Shown: positions 16,401 through 24,754 of the stretch, one piece after another
Layout of the letters: each line of letters starts with the position of its first letter
Numbering within the stretch: position 1 is the first letter of the stretch
From: Geodermatophilus telluris
GTDB lineage: Bacteria; Actinomycetota; Actinomycetes; Mycobacteriales; Geodermatophilaceae
Direction: 5' to 3'
NCBI RefSeq assembly: GCF_900102745.1
Contig: NZ_FMZF01000003.1
Location: forward strand, 514,681 to 578,680
Length of the DNA stretch: 64,000 nt
Position numbers and translations under genes: made by a program
The notes under the pieces: generated by a model
Told to the model about the DNA's origin: nothing
Databases searched by the model: none
What the model saw: the letters and a program-made list of their open reading frames with translations, nothing else

Positions 16401-18764
16401 ATGAGCCTGGAGACCTTCGGTCCGTACGAGCTCCTCGAGCGTCTGGGCCGCGGTGGGATGGGCGAGGTCCACCGGGCCCGGGACACCCGCCGCGGCCGGG
16501 TGGTCGCCCTGAAGAGGCTGCTCCCCGAGCTCGCCGACGACGAGCTCTTCCGCAGTCGCTTCTACCGGGAGTGCCACGGCGCGGCCCGGCTCAGCGAGGC
16601 GCACGTCGTGCCCATCCACGACTTCGGGGAGATCGACGGGCGGCTGTACCTGGACATGCGGCTGGTCGACGGCCGGGACCTCGAGGAGGTGCTGCGGGAC
16701 GGCCGGTTGCTCCCGGGCCGCGCCGTCGAGGTGGTCGGGCAGGTGGCCGCCGCCCTGGACGCCGCGCACGCCACGGGCCTGGTGCACCGCGACGTCAAGC
16801 CGTCGAACGTGCTGCTGGCCGAGGGCACCCTCGCGCCGCACTGCTACCTGGTCGACTTCGGCATCGCCGGCTCCACCGACGGCTCGACCGGCGCCGCGCT
16901 GACCCGGACGGGCATGTTCGTCGGCACGCTCGAGTACGTCGCCCCCGAGCGGCTCGACGACCGGCCCACGGACCACCGCGTCGACGTCTACTCGCTGGCC
17001 TGCCTGCTGTACGAGACGCTGACCGGCCTGCCACCGTTCCCCGCATCCGGGGTGGCGGCCCTCTGCGCGGCCCACCTCTACCGCGAGCCACCGCGGCCCT
17101 CGGACGCCGTGCCCTCGCTGCCGGCCGCGCTGGACGCGGTCGTGGCGCGGGGCATGGCGAAGGACCCCGACGAGCGGTACCCGACCGCGGGCGCGCTCGC
17201 CCTCGCCGCCCGGGCGGCCCTGTCCGGCGGGACCGGGCCGGTGCAGCGCGCCGCCCCGGTCACCGCGGCACCACCACCGCCGGGACCACCACCGCCGGGA
17301 CCACCACCGCCGGGACCACCACCGCCGGGACCACCACCGCCGGGACCACCACCGCCGGCACCGCCACCGCCGGCACCGCCACCGGCCGGCGTCCCGGCGG
17401 CGCGGCGTCCGGCGCCGCCACCCCGGTCGGGTCACCGACGGCGCGTCGCGGTCCTGCTCGCCGCCGCCGTCGCCCTGGCGCTCGCCGTCGTCGGCGGGGT
17501 GGCCGCGACCCGGCTCACCGGCGAGGCCGCGGCCTCCACGGTCGTCGCCGAGCCGGCGGACTCCCGCGGCGAGCGGCCGTTCACGGACAAGGCCGAGAAG
17601 GGGGCGGGCGCGGAGCGCGGGGAGCCGACCACCGCGCCGGCGACCTCGACCCGGGCCCCGCGGGTGCAGCAGGTGTCCGGCGACCAGCCGGGCCTCTACG
17701 GCGGGACCGGCGTGAACACCTGCGACGCGGCCGGGCTGATCGCCTTCCTCGCGTCGCACCCCGCCCACGCCCGGGCCTGGGCCGCGGCCGAGGGCATCGA
17801 CCCCGACGACCTCCCGGCGTACCTCGCCCGGCTCACGCCGGTGGTGCTGCGCTTCGACACGGCGGTCACCAACCACGGCTACGTGGACGGCCGGGCCACG
17901 CCCTTCCAGTCGGTGCTGCAGGCCGGCACCGCGGTGCTGGTCGACGAGCGCGGCGTGCCCCGGGTGCGCTGCGCCTGCGGCAACCCGCTCGCCGCCCCCG
18001 AGGCACGACCCGACCCGGAGTACACCGGCGAGGTCTGGCCGTCGTTCACCGCGTCGGCCGTCGTGCTGGTGGTGCAGGCGACCGTCGTGCTCGAGGCCAT
18101 CGTCGTCGTCGAGGGGGACGGCGCCGTCGAGGACCGCCCGGTGGGGACCGCCGGTGACGACGACGTCCCGTCCTCCCCCGCCGACGCCCAGGAGGCACAG
18201 GCCTTCGCCAAGGGCGAGGCCGCCACGAGCAGCACACCGCCATCCAGCACACCGCCGACCAGCACACCGCCGGTCGCGGGTCAGTCGGCCGAGGAGCAAC
18301 CCGCCTCGGAGGCGCCCGTCGAGCCGGCGGAGGAGCAGGAACCGGGAGAGGCGCCCGTGGAGGAGCCGGCCGGGGACGTCCCCGGCGAGGAGCCCGCCGA
18401 GGCACCAGCGGCGGAGGAGCCCCTCGACGAGCCCGCCGAGGAGGTCCCCGGCGACGAGGACCCGGCCGGAGAGGTCCCCGGCGGGGAGCCCCCCGCGGTG
18501 GACCCGCCCGCCCAGGAGCCGGTGCCCGAGGACCCGGCCGTCGAGGATCCGCCCGCCGAGGACCCGGCCGTCGAGGACCCGGCCGTCGAGGACCCGGCGG
18601 GCCAAGCACCGTTGGGCGACGAGCCGCCCGCCGAGGACCCGCCTGCCGAGGACCCGCCCGTCGAGGAACCGGCGACCGAGGAACCGCCCGTCGAAGAACC
18701 GGCGACCGAGGAACCGGCGCCCGGCGAGGGGACCGGGGAGGGAGAGCCCGGCCCGGTCACCTGA
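16401..18764 (+). CDS. Receptor-type Ser/Thr protein kinase with DUF6777-like ectodomain
   Basis: The 787-residue protein has an intact PknB-type kinase domain: glycine loop GRGGMGEV (16-23), Lys38, HRDVKPSN (129-136), DFG (152-154), APE (181-183). A proline linker made of PPPPG repeats (about 290-325), one membrane helix (about 350-370), and an outer domain (about 425-545: QPGLYGGTG, TPVVLRFDTAVTNHGY, VLQAGTAVLVDERG, CACGNPL) follow. It ends in a roughly 190-residue acidic Pro/Glu repeat tail. No PASTA repeats are present. ATG 16401 follows GGGAGA. It lies 228 bases downstream of its pseudokinase paralogue; tandem duplication and possible dimer partnership are inferred. Confidence 0.92.
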   Translation: MSLETFGPYELLERLGRGGMGEVHRARDTRRGRVVALKRLLPELADDELFRSRFYRECHGAARLSEAHVVPIHDFGEIDGRLYLDMRLVDGRDLEEVLRDGRLLPGRAVEVVGQVAAALDAAHATGLVHRDVKPSNVLLAEGTLAPHCYLVDFGIAGSTDGSTGAALTRTGMFVGTLEYVAPERLDDRPTDHRVDVYSLACLLYETLTGLPPFPASGVAALCAAHLYREPPRPSDAVPSLPAALDAVVARGMAKDPDERYPTAGALALAARAALSGGTGPVQRAAPVTAAPPPPGPPPPGPPPPGPPPPGPPPPGPPPPAPPPPAPPPAGVPAARRPAPPPRSGHRRRVAVLLAAAVALALAVVGGVAATRLTGEAAASTVVAEPADSRGERPFTDKAEKGAGAERGEPTTAPATSTRAPRVQQVSGDQPGLYGGTGVNTCDAAGLIAFLASHPAHARAWAAAEGIDPDDLPAYLARLTPVVLRFDTAVTNHGYVDGRATPFQSVLQAGTAVLVDERGVPRVRCACGNPLAAPEARPDPEYTGEVWPSFTASAVVLVVQATVVLEAIVVVEGDGAVEDRPVGTAGDDDVPSSPADAQEAQAFAKGEAATSSTPPSSTPPTSTPPVAGQSAEEQPASEAPVEPAEEQEPGEAPVEEPAGDVPGEEPAEAPAAEEPLDEPAEEVPGDEDPAGEVPGGEPPAVDPPAQEPVPEDPAVEDPPAEDPAVEDPAVEDPAGQAPLGDEPPAEDPPAEDPPVEEPATEEPPVEEPATEEPAPGEGTGEGEPGPVT
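17271..17375 (+). repeat. Seven 15-base tandem repeats coding PPPPG/PPPPA
   Basis: CCACCACCGCCGGGA is repeated five times exactly, with two variant units after it, within the kinase juxtamembrane linker. It encodes a polyproline stalk between kinase domain and membrane helix. Confidence 0.92.
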
Positions 18765-19725
18765 CGGCGGCGTCGGCCGCGGCGGCGAACCGCTCGGCCA
18801 GCACCCGCAGGTGCGCGACCACCTCCGGCGGGGACAGCACGGTGAACGGCGCCCCGGTGACGCCGAGCGCCAGCGCGGCCCAGTCGAGGTCGTCGCCCTC
18901 GATGCGCACCCGGCAGCCGTCCCCGTCCTCGGTCACCGTGGCCCAGCGGCCGATCCGCCGGCGCACCCGGTCGGCGGGCGCGGCCACCGTGGCCTCGACG
19001 ACGTGGCGGGTCCACGCGCTGCCGATCCGCTCGCGCACGTAGGCCGCGGCGTCCTCGGCCGGGAAGCGGCGGGGGCCGAAGACGGCGCCGGTGCCGCGCG
19101 GGGCGTCCAGCCGGTCGACCCGGAACACCCGCCAGTCGCCGCGGTCGAGGTCGTAGCCCACCAGGTACCAGCGCCGGCCGAGCGCGACCAGCCGGTGCGG
19201 CTCCACCGTGCGCTCGGTGCGCTCCCGGCCGGGCGGGGTGTAGCCGAAGACGGTCCGCTCGGTGTCGCGGCAGGCCAGCGCGACGGCGGTGAGCACGGCC
19301 GGGTCGACGACGTCGCGCGACGGCCCGGCCCACCCGCCCGGCACGGTCATCGCCCGCAGCGCCTCGACCCGCCGCCGCAGCCGGGCCGGCAGCACCTGCA
19401 CCACCGTGGCCAGCGCCCGCACCGACGTCTCGGCCATCCCCGCGACCGGCGCGTCGGCGACCGCCTGCAGCCCCAGCACGAGGGCCACCGCCTCGTCGTC
19501 GTCGAGCAGCAGCGGCGGCAGCGCCGTCCCCGGTGCCAGCGCGTAGCCCCCGTCCACCCCGCGCGAGGCGGCCACCGGGTAGCCGAGCCCCCGGAGCCGG
19601 TCGACGTCGCGCCGCAGCGTGCGGACCGAGACGCCCAGCCGGCCGGCGAGATCGGGACCCGGCCAGTACCGGCGTGACTGCAGCAGGGACAGCAGCCGCA
19701 GCGTGCGGGCACCCGGGTCGCTCAC
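18757..19725 (-). CDS. WYL-domain transcriptional regulator (YafY type)
   Basis: The 322-residue protein has an N-terminal DeoR-like helix-turn-helix (residues 5-60; LLSLLQSRRYWPGPDLAGRL, SVRTLRRDVDRL) and a WYL ligand-binding domain with VEPHRLVALGRRWYLVGYD and a WCX-type C-terminal region. It binds DNA and perhaps a nucleic-acid or small ligand. The start is GTG 19725. It is divergent from a DinB-family gene, a common YafY-DinB pairing, and probably regulates it. Its end overlaps the kinase stop by 8 bases. Confidence 0.88.
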   Translation of the reverse strand: MSDPGARTLRLLSLLQSRRYWPGPDLAGRLGVSVRTLRRDVDRLRGLGYPVAASRGVDGGYALAPGTALPPLLLDDDEAVALVLGLQAVADAPVAGMAETSVRALATVVQVLPARLRRRVEALRAMTVPGGWAGPSRDVVDPAVLTAVALACRDTERTVFGYTPPGRERTERTVEPHRLVALGRRWYLVGYDLDRGDWRVFRVDRLDAPRGTGAVFGPRRFPAEDAAAYVRERIGSAWTRHVVEATVAAPADRVRRRIGRWATVTEDGDGCRVRIEGDDLDWAALALGVTGAPFTVLSPPEVVAHLRVLAERFAAAADAAVR

Positions 19726-19816
19726 CGGTCCATCGTGGCCGACACAGCGGACAGGATCTGACCGCTTTCGGCGGGATGCTCGTGCGGTGACGACGACCAC
19801 TCCCCCGGAGGACACC

Positions 19817-20323
19817 GTGACCGCTCCGACCACCCTCTCCACCGAGCGCGCCGACCTGCTGGAGACCCTGCGGGCGCACCGCGGCTTCCTGCGCTTCACC
19901 GTGCGCGGGCTGACCGACGAGCAGGCCACCCGCCGCACCACCGCCAGCCAGCTGACCCTCGCCGGGCTCGTCAAGCACGTCGCCGGCACCGAGGCGACGT
20001 GGGCCGACTTCGCCGTCCGCGGCCCGGAGGCCTTCGCCACGGCCACCCCGGAGGCGTGGGCGCGGGAGTGGGTGCTCGAGCCCGGCGAGACGCTGGCCGA
20101 CGTGCTGGCCCGCTACGAGCAGGTCGCCGCCCGCACCGACGAGCTGGTGCGCACCATCGACCTGGACCTGAGCCACCCGCTGCCCGCGGCGCCGTGGTTC
20201 GAGCCGGGCGCCGTCCGCTCGGCCCGGCGCACCTTCCTGCACGTGGTGGCCGAGACCGCCCAGCACGCCGGGCACGCCGACATCCTGCGGGAGTCCCTCG
20301 ACGGCCAGCGGACGATGGGCTGA
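19817..20323 (+). CDS. DinB/DUF664-family four-helix protein
   Basis: A 168-residue predicted helical-bundle protein: LAGLVKHVAGTEATWADF carries the first metal His and HVVAETAQHAGHADILRE carries the other two, the DinB/YfiT metal-site pattern. It may be a mycothiol- or bacillithiol-dependent enzyme, as some family members are. GTG 19817 follows CGGAGGAC; GTG 19787 in the same frame would add 10 residues. Divergent expression with the WYL regulator suggests local control. Confidence 0.85.
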   Translation: MTAPTTLSTERADLLETLRAHRGFLRFTVRGLTDEQATRRTTASQLTLAGLVKHVAGTEATWADFAVRGPEAFATATPEAWAREWVLEPGETLADVLARYEQVAARTDELVRTIDLDLSHPLPAAPWFEPGAVRSARRTFLHVVAETAQHAGHADILRESLDGQRTMG

Positions 20324-20334
20324 CGACGGGGCCG

Positions 20335-21261
20335 CTACCCCGTCGGCGGGGCACCCTCGAGCTCGGCGAGCCGGGCCGCGGCGCGGTCGCGCTCCCCCGC
20401 CGCCCGCCGCGCGACCCGGTCGGCCGCCGTGGCCCGCCGGGTCGCCCGCTCGGCGTCGGTCCCGGCCGCGGCCGCCTCCTCCCGGACCCGCTCCAGCTCG
20501 GCGGCCAGTTCGCCGGCCCGCGCCTCCAGCCCGGCCTGCCGAAGGGCGGCCCGCTCGGCCCGGTCGTGGGCGTCCCGGGCGGCCTCCTCCGCCTGCCCGG
20601 CCGCCGCGGCTGCTGCCGCGGCCTCCTCCCGGGCGGCGGCCAGCTCTCGCAGCCGGCGTTCCTCCGTGGCCCGCCGGCGCTCCTCGGCCGCCCGCCGCGC
20701 CGCCTCCTCCTCGGCCCGCCGCCCGGCGGGGACCGGCGCCGCCGGTCGCGGCCCCGCCGGCGGCACCACCCGGAGGTCGGGCCGCCCGCCCAGCCCCGTG
20801 CCCCGGTAGGACAGCGGTCCGGTCAGCCGGCCGGCCAGCAGCGCCTCTCCCGCCTCGGGGTCGGCCAGCGCGGCGCGCAGCGTCTCCTCGACCTGGTCGG
20901 CGACGGGGCCCGACAGCGGGTGGCCCAGCCGCGCGGCCACCCCTCGCGCCTGGCGGGTCAGCGCGGCCAGCAGCCGGGAGCGCTGGGTGCCCAGCGCCCG
21001 CAGCTCGTCGCCGGCGAGGGTCTGCTGGGCCTCGCGCAGCAGGTCGCCGAGCTCGACGAGGCCGGCGATCTCGTCGGGCTGCTCGCGCACCAGCGCGTTG
21101 CACGCCCACGCCGCCGTCGACGGCCTGCCGAGCGCGCCGATCCGCCCGGCCAGCGCCCGGTCGCCGGCGGCCCGCGCCCGCCGGGCGGCCTCGGTGCGCG
21201 CGGCCACGAACTCCCCCGGCGGCAGCCCGTAGAGCTCGTCGGCGACCTCGTCGAGGTCCAA
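20335..21261 (-). CDS. Alanine/arginine-rich coiled-coil protein of unknown function
   Basis: A 308-residue hypothetical protein. The N-terminal third is conserved-looking (LDEVADELYGLPPGEFVAAR). Residues from about 170 to the end form a long Glu/Arg/Ala heptad-rich coiled coil (EEEAARRAAEERRR through ELAAELERVREEA). No catalytic motif is seen. TTG 21261 is favoured because GGGGAGG lies 5 bases upstream. A similar N-terminal motif is, to my memory, common in uncharacterised actinobacterial proteins. Confidence 0.75.
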   Translation of the reverse strand: MDLDEVADELYGLPPGEFVAARTEAARRARAAGDRALAGRIGALGRPSTAAWACNALVREQPDEIAGLVELGDLLREAQQTLAGDELRALGTQRSRLLAALTRQARGVAARLGHPLSGPVADQVEETLRAALADPEAGEALLAGRLTGPLSYRGTGLGGRPDLRVVPPAGPRPAAPVPAGRRAEEEAARRAAEERRRATEERRLRELAAAREEAAAAAAAAGQAEEAARDAHDRAERAALRQAGLEARAGELAAELERVREEAAAAGTDAERATRRATAADRVARRAAGERDRAAARLAELEGAPPTG

Positions 21262-21400
21262 CGGCACCTCCCCGACCGGTCCGGACGTCGCCCGCCGACC
21301 CTGCCACGGCGGCGCGGGGAAGACACCGGGCACGGGAGGGCGTTGCCGCCGTCGTCGCGCGGGTGGTCGACTCCCCGCGACGGACGAGAGGGGTGGCGGG

Positions 21401-21658
21401 ATGACCACGTGCGGGCACCTGGACCAGATCCGGGACGTGACGCCGGACTCGACGGAGGGCTGCAGCGACTGCCTGGCGATCGGGGCGACGTGGGTGCACC
21501 TGCGGGAGTGCCTGTCGTGCGGGCACGTGGCCTGCTGCGACTCCTCGCCGAACCGGCACGCCACCGCACACGCCGAGGGCAGCGGGCACCCGATCGTCCG
21601 GTCCTTCGAGCCGGGTGAGGACTGGCGCTGGTGCTACCCGGACCAGGCGATCGTCTGA
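21401..21658 (+). CDS. Small UBP-type zinc-finger protein
   Basis: An 85-residue protein consisting of a ZnF-UBP domain: Cys/His ligands in TTCGHL, GCSDC, HLRECLSCGHVACCD, HATAH and HPIV follow the family order. In eukaryotes this fold binds ubiquitin C-termini; in bacteria its ligand is unknown. ATG 21401 follows GAGGGG. The stop at 21658 is one base before the GTG of the antiporter gene, so they should be cotranslated and may work together. Confidence 0.88.
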   Translation: MTTCGHLDQIRDVTPDSTEGCSDCLAIGATWVHLRECLSCGHVACCDSSPNRHATAHAEGSGHPIVRSFEPGEDWRWCYPDQAIV

Positions 21659-21659
21659 G

Positions 21660-23231
21660 GTGGAGCTGTCGCTCGTCGGCCTGCTGGCCGGCTCCTTCGC
21701 GGTCACCGCGCTGGCCCGGCGCCTCGGCGTCTCGGCGCCGCTGGTGCTCGTCGTGGTCGGGCTCGCGCTGTCGTTCGTGCCGGGCGTCCCCGACTACGCG
21801 CTCGACCCGGAGCTGATCCTCACCCTGGTGCTGCCGCCACTGCTGTACTCGGCGGCGCTGGACAGCTCCTACCTGCGGCTGCGGGCCAACCTGCGGGCGA
21901 TCGGGATGCTGGCCGTCGGCGCGGTGCTGTGCACCACGCTCGCCGTCGGGCTGGCCGCCTGGTGGCTGGTGCCGGGGCTGCCGCTGGCGTCGGCACTGGT
22001 GCTCGGCGCGGTGGTCGCCCCGCCGGACGCGGTCGCGGCCACCGCCGTCGGCCGGCGGCTGGGCCTGCCGCGCAAGGTGATGACCATCCTCGGCGGGGAG
22101 AGCCTGGTCAACGACGCCACCGCGCTGACCGCGTTCCGGGTGGCGGTCGCGCTGGCCGCCGGCGCGGGGTACGGCATCGCCGAGGGGCTGGGCGTCTTCG
22201 TCCTGGCCGCGGCCGGCGGCGCGGCGATCGGCTGGGCGCTGGGCTGGCTGGTGCACCGGGCGCGGATGGCGCTGGGCGACGGCGTGCTGGAGAGCGCGCT
22301 CGGTCTGCTGGTGCCCTTCGTCGGCTTCGTCGTCGCCGAGGAGGTGCACGCCTCCGGGGTGCTCGCCGTGGTGCTGGCCGGCCTCTACCTGGGGCACCGC
22401 TCGCCGCAGGCCGACCCGGTCGCACGGCTGCAGGACCGGGCGGTGTGGCAGGCGGCCGACACGGTGCTCGAGGCGACGGTGTTCGCGCTCATCGGCCTGC
22501 AGCTGCCCGCCGTCGTCGCCGGCGTCGGCCCCGACCTCGGCACGCTCACCGGCGTCGGGCTGGCCCTGGTCCTGGTCGCGCTGCTGGCCCGCGTCGCGTT
22601 CGTCTTCCCCACCACCTACCTGCGGCCGCTGGCCCGGCGCCGGCCCGGCTGGCGCCCGGTGCCGTGGACGCACCCGGCCGTGGTCTCGTGGGCCGGCATG
22701 CGCGGCGTGGTCTCGCTCGCCGCCGCGGCCGGCATCCCGCTGACCACGATGTCGGGCGCGCCGTTCCCCGGCCGCGCGGAGGTGCTCTACCTGACCTTCG
22801 TGGTCACCGTCGGCACGCTGCTGCTGCACGGGCTGACGCTGCCGGCGCTCATCCGCCGCCTCGGCGTGCAGGCCTCCGAGGACTCCGCCGACGCGCTGGC
22901 CGAGGCGCAGGCGCAGTCCGACGCCGGCCGGGCCGCGACCGCCCGGCTCGACGCGCTCGACGACGGCGACCCGCTGCACGCCCAGGCGGTGACCGAGCTG
23001 CGGCAGCGCATCGAGGCGCGCACCAACGCCGCGTGGGAGCGGCTGGGCGGCCCGGTGCGCGGCGGCGGGGAGACGCCGAGCGCGCGCTACCGGCGGCTGC
23101 GCCGGGCGATGCTGGAGGCCGAGCGGGAGGTGTTCGTGCGCCACCGCGACCAGCGGCGCATCGACGACGAGGTGTTCCGGCGGGTGCAGCACGAGCTCGA
23201 CCTCGAGGAGGTCACGCTGCTGCGGGAGTGA
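21660..23231 (+). CDS. CPA1-family Na+/H+ antiporter
   Basis: The 523-residue protein has about 12 membrane segments and the CPA1 signatures VVAPPDAVAATAV (the PPDA region) and GGESLVNDATAL (ion-binding ND pair), plus a cytoplasmic C-terminal helical region of about 120 residues rich in charged residues (from SEDSADALAEAQAQ). It exchanges Na+ or K+ for protons across the membrane. GTG 21660 is immediately downstream of the zinc-finger stop. The C-terminal domain could be where the zinc-finger protein acts, by inference. Confidence 0.92.
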   Translation: MELSLVGLLAGSFAVTALARRLGVSAPLVLVVVGLALSFVPGVPDYALDPELILTLVLPPLLYSAALDSSYLRLRANLRAIGMLAVGAVLCTTLAVGLAAWWLVPGLPLASALVLGAVVAPPDAVAATAVGRRLGLPRKVMTILGGESLVNDATALTAFRVAVALAAGAGYGIAEGLGVFVLAAAGGAAIGWALGWLVHRARMALGDGVLESALGLLVPFVGFVVAEEVHASGVLAVVLAGLYLGHRSPQADPVARLQDRAVWQAADTVLEATVFALIGLQLPAVVAGVGPDLGTLTGVGLALVLVALLARVAFVFPTTYLRPLARRRPGWRPVPWTHPAVVSWAGMRGVVSLAAAAGIPLTTMSGAPFPGRAEVLYLTFVVTVGTLLLHGLTLPALIRRLGVQASEDSADALAEAQAQSDAGRAATARLDALDDGDPLHAQAVTELRQRIEARTNAAWERLGGPVRGGGETPSARYRRLRRAMLEAEREVFVRHRDQRRIDDEVFRRVQHELDLEEVTLLRE

Positions 23232-23330
23232 CCCCTTCCCGCCCGCCGGGTGCCGGTGGCACCGTGGGGCCGGGAGGACGGCGCGGTCCCCCAGGGGGAA
23301 CGTCCTGTCCCGACCACCCGGAGGTCCGCC

Positions 23331-23774
23331 GTGGTCCCCTCCCCGCACACCCAGCGCAGCGCCGCCGCCGCGCGCGTCGGTCCGCCGACGGTGCTCTTCG
23401 TCGGCGCCCGCGACGCCGCCACCTCGCAGATGGCCGCCGCGCTGCTCGCCACCCACGCGGGCGGCCGGGTGCACGCGCTGTCGGCCGGCTCGGCGCCCGC
23501 CGTCCGGGTCGACCCGGCCGCGGTGGCGGCGATGGCCGAGGTCGGCATCGACCTCAGCACCCGCTTCCCCAAGCCGCTGACCGCCGACGCGGTGCTCGTC
23601 TCCGACGTGGTGGTCACCCTGGGCGGGGCCCAGCCGTGCCCGGTGCTGCCGGGCACCCGCTACCTCGACTGGCCGGTGGAGGACCCGGCCGGCCGGGACG
23701 TCGCCGGCGTCCGCCCGGTGCGCGACGAGCTCGACCGCCGGGTGTGCGACCTGCTCGCCGAACTGACCTCCTGA
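23331..23774 (+). CDS. ArsC/LMW-phosphatase-like protein without the catalytic cysteine
   Basis: A 147-residue protein clearly related to thioredoxin-coupled arsenate reductases/low-molecular-weight phosphatases: VLFVGARDAATSQMAAALL aligns with the usual VLFVCxxNxGRSQMA, and CPVLPGTRYLDWPVEDPAG with the resolving segment. The CX5R P-loop is lost: the nucleophilic Cys is Gly and the Arg is Thr. It cannot use the family chemistry and may bind an anion or regulate. GTG 23331 follows CGGAGGT. The frame is intact, so it is probably retained rather than decaying. Confidence 0.8.
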   Translation: MVPSPHTQRSAAAARVGPPTVLFVGARDAATSQMAAALLATHAGGRVHALSAGSAPAVRVDPAAVAAMAEVGIDLSTRFPKPLTADAVLVSDVVVTLGGAQPCPVLPGTRYLDWPVEDPAGRDVAGVRPVRDELDRRVCDLLAELTS

Positions 23775-23821
23775 GCCTGCGGCGGCCCTAGGCTGGCCTC
23801 CCCGTCCCCGGAGGTGACCCT

Positions 23822-23977
23822 GTGTGGCTCAAGCTGCTCGGCCTGCTGCTGCTCGTCTGGCTGGTGGTGACCGTCGTCGGGTGGGTCGTGGAGGGCCTGT
23901 TCTGGCTCGCCGTCGCGGGCCTGGTCGCCTTCCTGGTCACCGCGGCGCTCGGCGCCCGGGAGCGCACCCCCCGCTGA
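23822..23977 (+). CDS. Small two-helix hydrophobic membrane protein
   Basis: The frame GTG 23822 to TGA 23977 encodes 51 residues beginning MWLKLLGLLLLVWLVVTVVG and continuing through WVVEGLFWLAVAGLVAFLV to a charged end ARERTPR. Two hydrophobic segments are separated by a short turn. A good ribosome site GGAGGTGA lies upstream. Small proteins of this type are common in actinobacteria and their role is unknown. Confidence 0.7.
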   Translation: MWLKLLGLLLLVWLVVTVVGWVVEGLFWLAVAGLVAFLVTAALGARERTPR

Positions 23978-23983
23978 GCCGGC

Positions 23984-24349
23984 TCAGCGGGGGGCCCGGC
24001 CGCTGAGCACGAACCCGTTGCCGTCGGGGTCGCGGAACACCGCCTGCCGGCCCCACGCCTCGGTGGTCAGCGGGCCCTCGAAGCGCAGGCCGGCCGCCGA
24101 CAGCCGGGCGTACGCGGCGTCGACGTCGTCGACCTCGAACACCACGCCCTGCAGCGAGCCCGGCGGCATCCGCTCGAACCAGGTGACCAGCGACAGGGAC
24201 GTCGCCGCGCCCAGCACGCCGACCTGCACCCAGCGCACCCCGGGCGCGAACTCGGCGTCGGCGAGCACCTGCAGGCCCGCCGTCCCGGTCCAGAACCGGA
24301 CGGCGGCCTCCTGGTCGCTGACGGGGACGGAGACGACGGCGACGTCCAC
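23984..24349 (-). CDS. VOC-superfamily (glyoxalase-like) protein
   Basis: A 121-residue protein with the paired beta-alpha-beta-beta-beta VOC architecture (VAVVSVPVSDQEAAVRFW; VFEVDDVDAAYARL; FRDPDGNGFVLSGR). Potential metal ligands are partly present. It could be a dioxygenase-like or antibiotic-binding protein; the substrate is unknown. GTG 24349 is preceded by GAGGAGGT. It is convergent with the small membrane protein gene. Confidence 0.85.
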   Translation of the reverse strand: MDVAVVSVPVSDQEAAVRFWTGTAGLQVLADAEFAPGVRWVQVGVLGAATSLSLVTWFERMPPGSLQGVVFEVDDVDAAYARLSAAGLRFEGPLTTEAWGRQAVFRDPDGNGFVLSGRAPR

Positions 24350-24414
24350 GGGGACCTCCTCGCTCGGGGACCAGCCCGATCAGTGTCGCCGCGGGGTCCG
24401 ACAGGACCCGCCGG

Positions 24415-24603
24415 TCAGTGCGCCGCGGCCACCGCCACCGGCCGGGTCAACCCGACGCCGACCGCCACGACGACGACCGCGCCGAGCAGCGCCAGGGCAG
24501 CGCCCAGGCCGCCGAGGGCACCGGTCGGCGCGAGGACGACGAGCGGGCAGACGAACTGGCCGACGAACAGCGCCGAGGTCCACACGCCGGCCGACGATGC
24601 GCC
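24415..24603 (-). pseudogene. C-terminal remnant of an MFS transporter
   Basis: The minus strand reads ASSAGVWTSALFVGQFVCPL followed by two more hydrophobic helices and a final TRPVAVAAAH stop, which resembles the last three helices of an MFS permease. Upstream of about 24603 the frame turns into non-homologous charged sequence and no plausible start exists. The rest of the gene is missing from the window. A large perfect inverted repeat lies about 90 bases away and may mark the deletion. Confidence 0.6.
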
Positions 24604-24695
24604 CGGCGACGGCAGATCCCGCTGGAGATGGCCCACCGCTCCTACGGCCAGGCGGTCAACTCCCCGAGCTCGCGGCGCGCCGCGGCTGACCGCCG

Positions 24696-24748
24696 GGTGT
24701 CGACCTGCTGCGGTCTCCCGCCCCAGGAGGCAGCAGCAGGTCGACACC
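24696..24748. repeat. 16-base perfect inverted repeat
   Basis: GGTGTCGACCTGCTGC (24696-24711) and its exact complement (24733-24748) enclose a 21-base GC-rich centre containing CCCGCCCC. It lies just after the 3' end of the transhydrogenase gene (stop 24755), so it may be its terminator, yet it also borders the MFS remnant. The architecture resembles the repeat at 11815. Confidence 0.65.
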
Positions 24749-24754
24749 GCGCGG

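Noticed and set aside
17271-17375. Regular repeats resembling a CRISPR array
   Set aside because: Units are 15 bases without spacers, in frame and encode PPPPG in a kinase linker.
18281-21706. A 1,141-codon minus-strand open frame
   Set aside because: It crosses the kinase tail, WYL regulator and coiled-coil gene in a non-coding frame; only shadows of real genes.
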